A DNA stretch of 64,000 nucleotides from Halochromatium roseum (GTDB lineage: Bacteria; Pseudomonadota; Gammaproteobacteria; Chromatiales; Chromatiaceae): positions 1-64,000 of the forward strand of contig NZ_NHSH01000052.1 of the NCBI RefSeq assembly GCF_016653315.1. The letters are read 5' to 3'. This document shows, one piece after another, positions 62,866 through 64,000 of this stretch. A program made the position numbers and the translations under genes. Positions within the stretch are counted from its first letter, which is position 1. The number at the start of each line of letters is the position of its first letter. Below the pieces are notes generated by a model. The model searched no databases, had not been told where the DNA came from, and worked only from the letters and a program-made list of their open reading frames with translations.

Positions 62866-64000
62866 TGAAATATATCGATGAGTTTCGCGACGGCGAATTG
62901 GCCCGGGGGTTGGCTCGGACCATTGCCGCCGAGGCTGACCCGGATCGAACCTATCGGTTGATGGAATTCTGTGGTGGCCACACCCATGCCATCTACCGCT
63001 ATGGCGTGCAGGATCTGATGCCCGCGAATGTGCGCTTTGTGCACGGCCCCGGCTGTCCGGTCTGCGTGCTGCCGATGGCGCGCATCGATCAGGCGATTGC
63101 GATGGCTGTCGAACATGGAGTCACGCTTTGCACCTACGGTGATCTGATGCGGGTGCCGGCCAGCGAGCGCAACAGCCTGCTCAAGGCCAAGGCGGGCGGG
63201 GCCGACATTCGGATGATCTATTCGACGCAGGATGCGCTAGCGATCGCACGTCAGGCGCCGGAGCGCCAGGTCGTGCTGTTTGCGATCGGCTTCGAGACGA
63301 CGACCCCGCCTACTGCGGTGGCGCTTAAGGTTGCGCGTGCCGAGCGACTGAAGAACTTCGCGGTGTTCTGCAACCATGTGCTGACGCCGCCCGCGCTGGC
63401 GACGATTCTGGCTTCGGGCGGTGAGGGGGGCGTACAGCTCGATGGCATCCTCGGCCCCTCGCATGTCAGCATCGTGATCGGCAGCCGGCCCTACGAGTTC
63501 GTCCCTCAGACCTTCGGTAAACCGGTAGTGATCGCTGGCTTCGAGCCCCTGGATGTGATGCAGAGTGCGCTGATGCTGATCCGCCAGATCAACGCTGGCC
63601 AGTCGTCGGTGGAGAACCAATACATCCGCGCCGTGAACCGCGACGGCAACCCGAAGGCCCAAGCCCTGATGACTGAGGTCTTCAGCCCACGCGAGACCTT
63701 CGAATGGCGCGGACTCGGCTTCTTGCCGGCGAGTGCGCTACGGATTGCCGACGCCTATACTGAGTTCGATGCCGAGCAGCGCTTTGCGGTCGCGCCCAGC
63801 AGTGGTCGAGAGATCAAGGGCTGCGAATGCCCGAGCGTGCTGCGCGGCGTGATGGAACCGACCGATTGCAAGCTCTTCGGCACCGTCTGCACACCAGAGA
63901 ATCCAATGGGGGCCTGTATGGTGTCGTCAGAAGGGGCCTGTGCGGCCTATTGGAGCTACGGCCGCTTCAGGGCGCCAGCCAGCCCGTCTGCCGTCGGGGC
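62865..64000 (+). CDS. hypD: Hydrogenase maturation protein HypD (3' end outside window)
   Basis: The frame is open from the ATG at 62865 to the window edge (378 codons). MKYIDEFRDGELARGLARTI, MEFCGGHTHAIYRYG, HGPGCPVCVLPMARID, AIGFETTTPPTAVAL and GCECPSVLRG are HypD signatures, including the cysteines of the [4Fe-4S] cluster and the Fe(CO)(CN)2 handling site. By comparison with other HypD proteins only a few residues are missing at the end. It is translationally coupled to hypC; hypE would be expected next. Confidence 0.96.
   Translation, partial: MKYIDEFRDGELARGLARTIAAEADPDRTYRLMEFCGGHTHAIYRYGVQDLMPANVRFVHGPGCPVCVLPMARIDQAIAMAVEHGVTLCTYGDLMRVPASERNSLLKAKAGGADIRMIYSTQDALAIARQAPERQVVLFAIGFETTTPPTAVALKVARAERLKNFAVFCNHVLTPPALATILASGGEGGVQLDGILGPSHVSIVIGSRPYEFVPQTFGKPVVIAGFEPLDVMQSALMLIRQINAGQSSVENQYIRAVNRDGNPKAQALMTEVFSPRETFEWRGLGFLPASALRIADAYTEFDAEQRFAVAPSSGREIKGCECPSVLRGVMEPTDCKLFGTVCTPENPMGACMVSSEGACAAYWSYGRFRAPASPSAVG

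Overview
The window is from a high-GC Gammaproteobacterium, most likely a purple sulfur bacterium of the Chromatiaceae/Chromatiales. The best single pointer is a secreted Gly/Tyr-rich sulfur globule protein (28203-28592). It fits with NiFe-hydrogenase accessory genes at the right edge (HupK-like, hypC, hypD), an acetate symporter plus acetyl-CoA synthetase, Fe-superoxide dismutase, type IV pilus genes and typical gammaproteobacterial housekeeping order. The assignment is inferred from gene content; no rRNA lies in the window.

Left part (1-15 kb): the edge cuts an IS1-type InsA gene. Two small membrane-protein genes follow, then an 820-bp stretch without genes holding a 14-bp tandem array, a UPF0182 giant membrane protein whose base use is visibly less GC-rich than its neighbours, and a CheR methyltransferase. 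On the minus strand is an acetate-symporter module (DUF4212 + VC_2705-type symporter + cNMP/CBS/DUF294 regulator + DnaQ-like exonuclease). Threonine synthase, a LeuA/CimA-type acyltransferase and a tiny membrane protein follow on the plus strand.

Accessory patch (15.1-18.2 kb): a YhcG/DUF1016 PDDEXK nuclease with embedded palindromes, a C-terminal relic of a type I restriction specificity subunit, an RNase H-fold DUF429-like protein and a BrnT/BrnA toxin-antitoxin pair. This is the most defence-like part of the window.

Middle (18-40 kb): an alpha/beta hydrolase; a K+ channel group (DUF6394, twin-RCK channel, hemerythrin); hemH and DUF971; argG, an LpxH-like phosphatase, ampD and nadC; the sulfur globule protein; a five-gene lipid cluster (HAD phosphatase, OlsB-like and PlsC/OlsA-like acyltransferases, GT4 glycosyltransferase, PAP2 phosphatase); rppH; a GlcD-type oxidase; dolP-yraN-lpoA; two lipoproteins including a FlgO-domain protein; rsmI.

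Right part (40-64 kb): RNase P RNA, rpsP-rimM-trmD-rplS, sbcB, rplM-rpsI, tRNA-Gln(CUG), sodB, a lone N-acetylglutaminylglutamine-type amidotransferase, grxD, rnt, a TraB/GumN protein, mlaA, a Ser-tailed Cys-rich secreted protein, coaE-pilD-pilC-pilB, a NYN + cold-shock-domain protein, acs, an RsmC-like methyltransferase, and hupK-like/hypC/hypD running off the edge.

No certain new system was found. The most unusual items are a 12-bp tandem array in which successive copies carry their own Shine-Dalgarno/ATG pair at the start of the OlsB-like gene (32053-32136), an 82-bp MITE-like element (52271-52352), a 66-nt tract with no cytosine upstream of lpoA (38269-38334), palindromes inside the YhcG gene, and three unrelated intergenic tandem arrays that share a 14-bp period.
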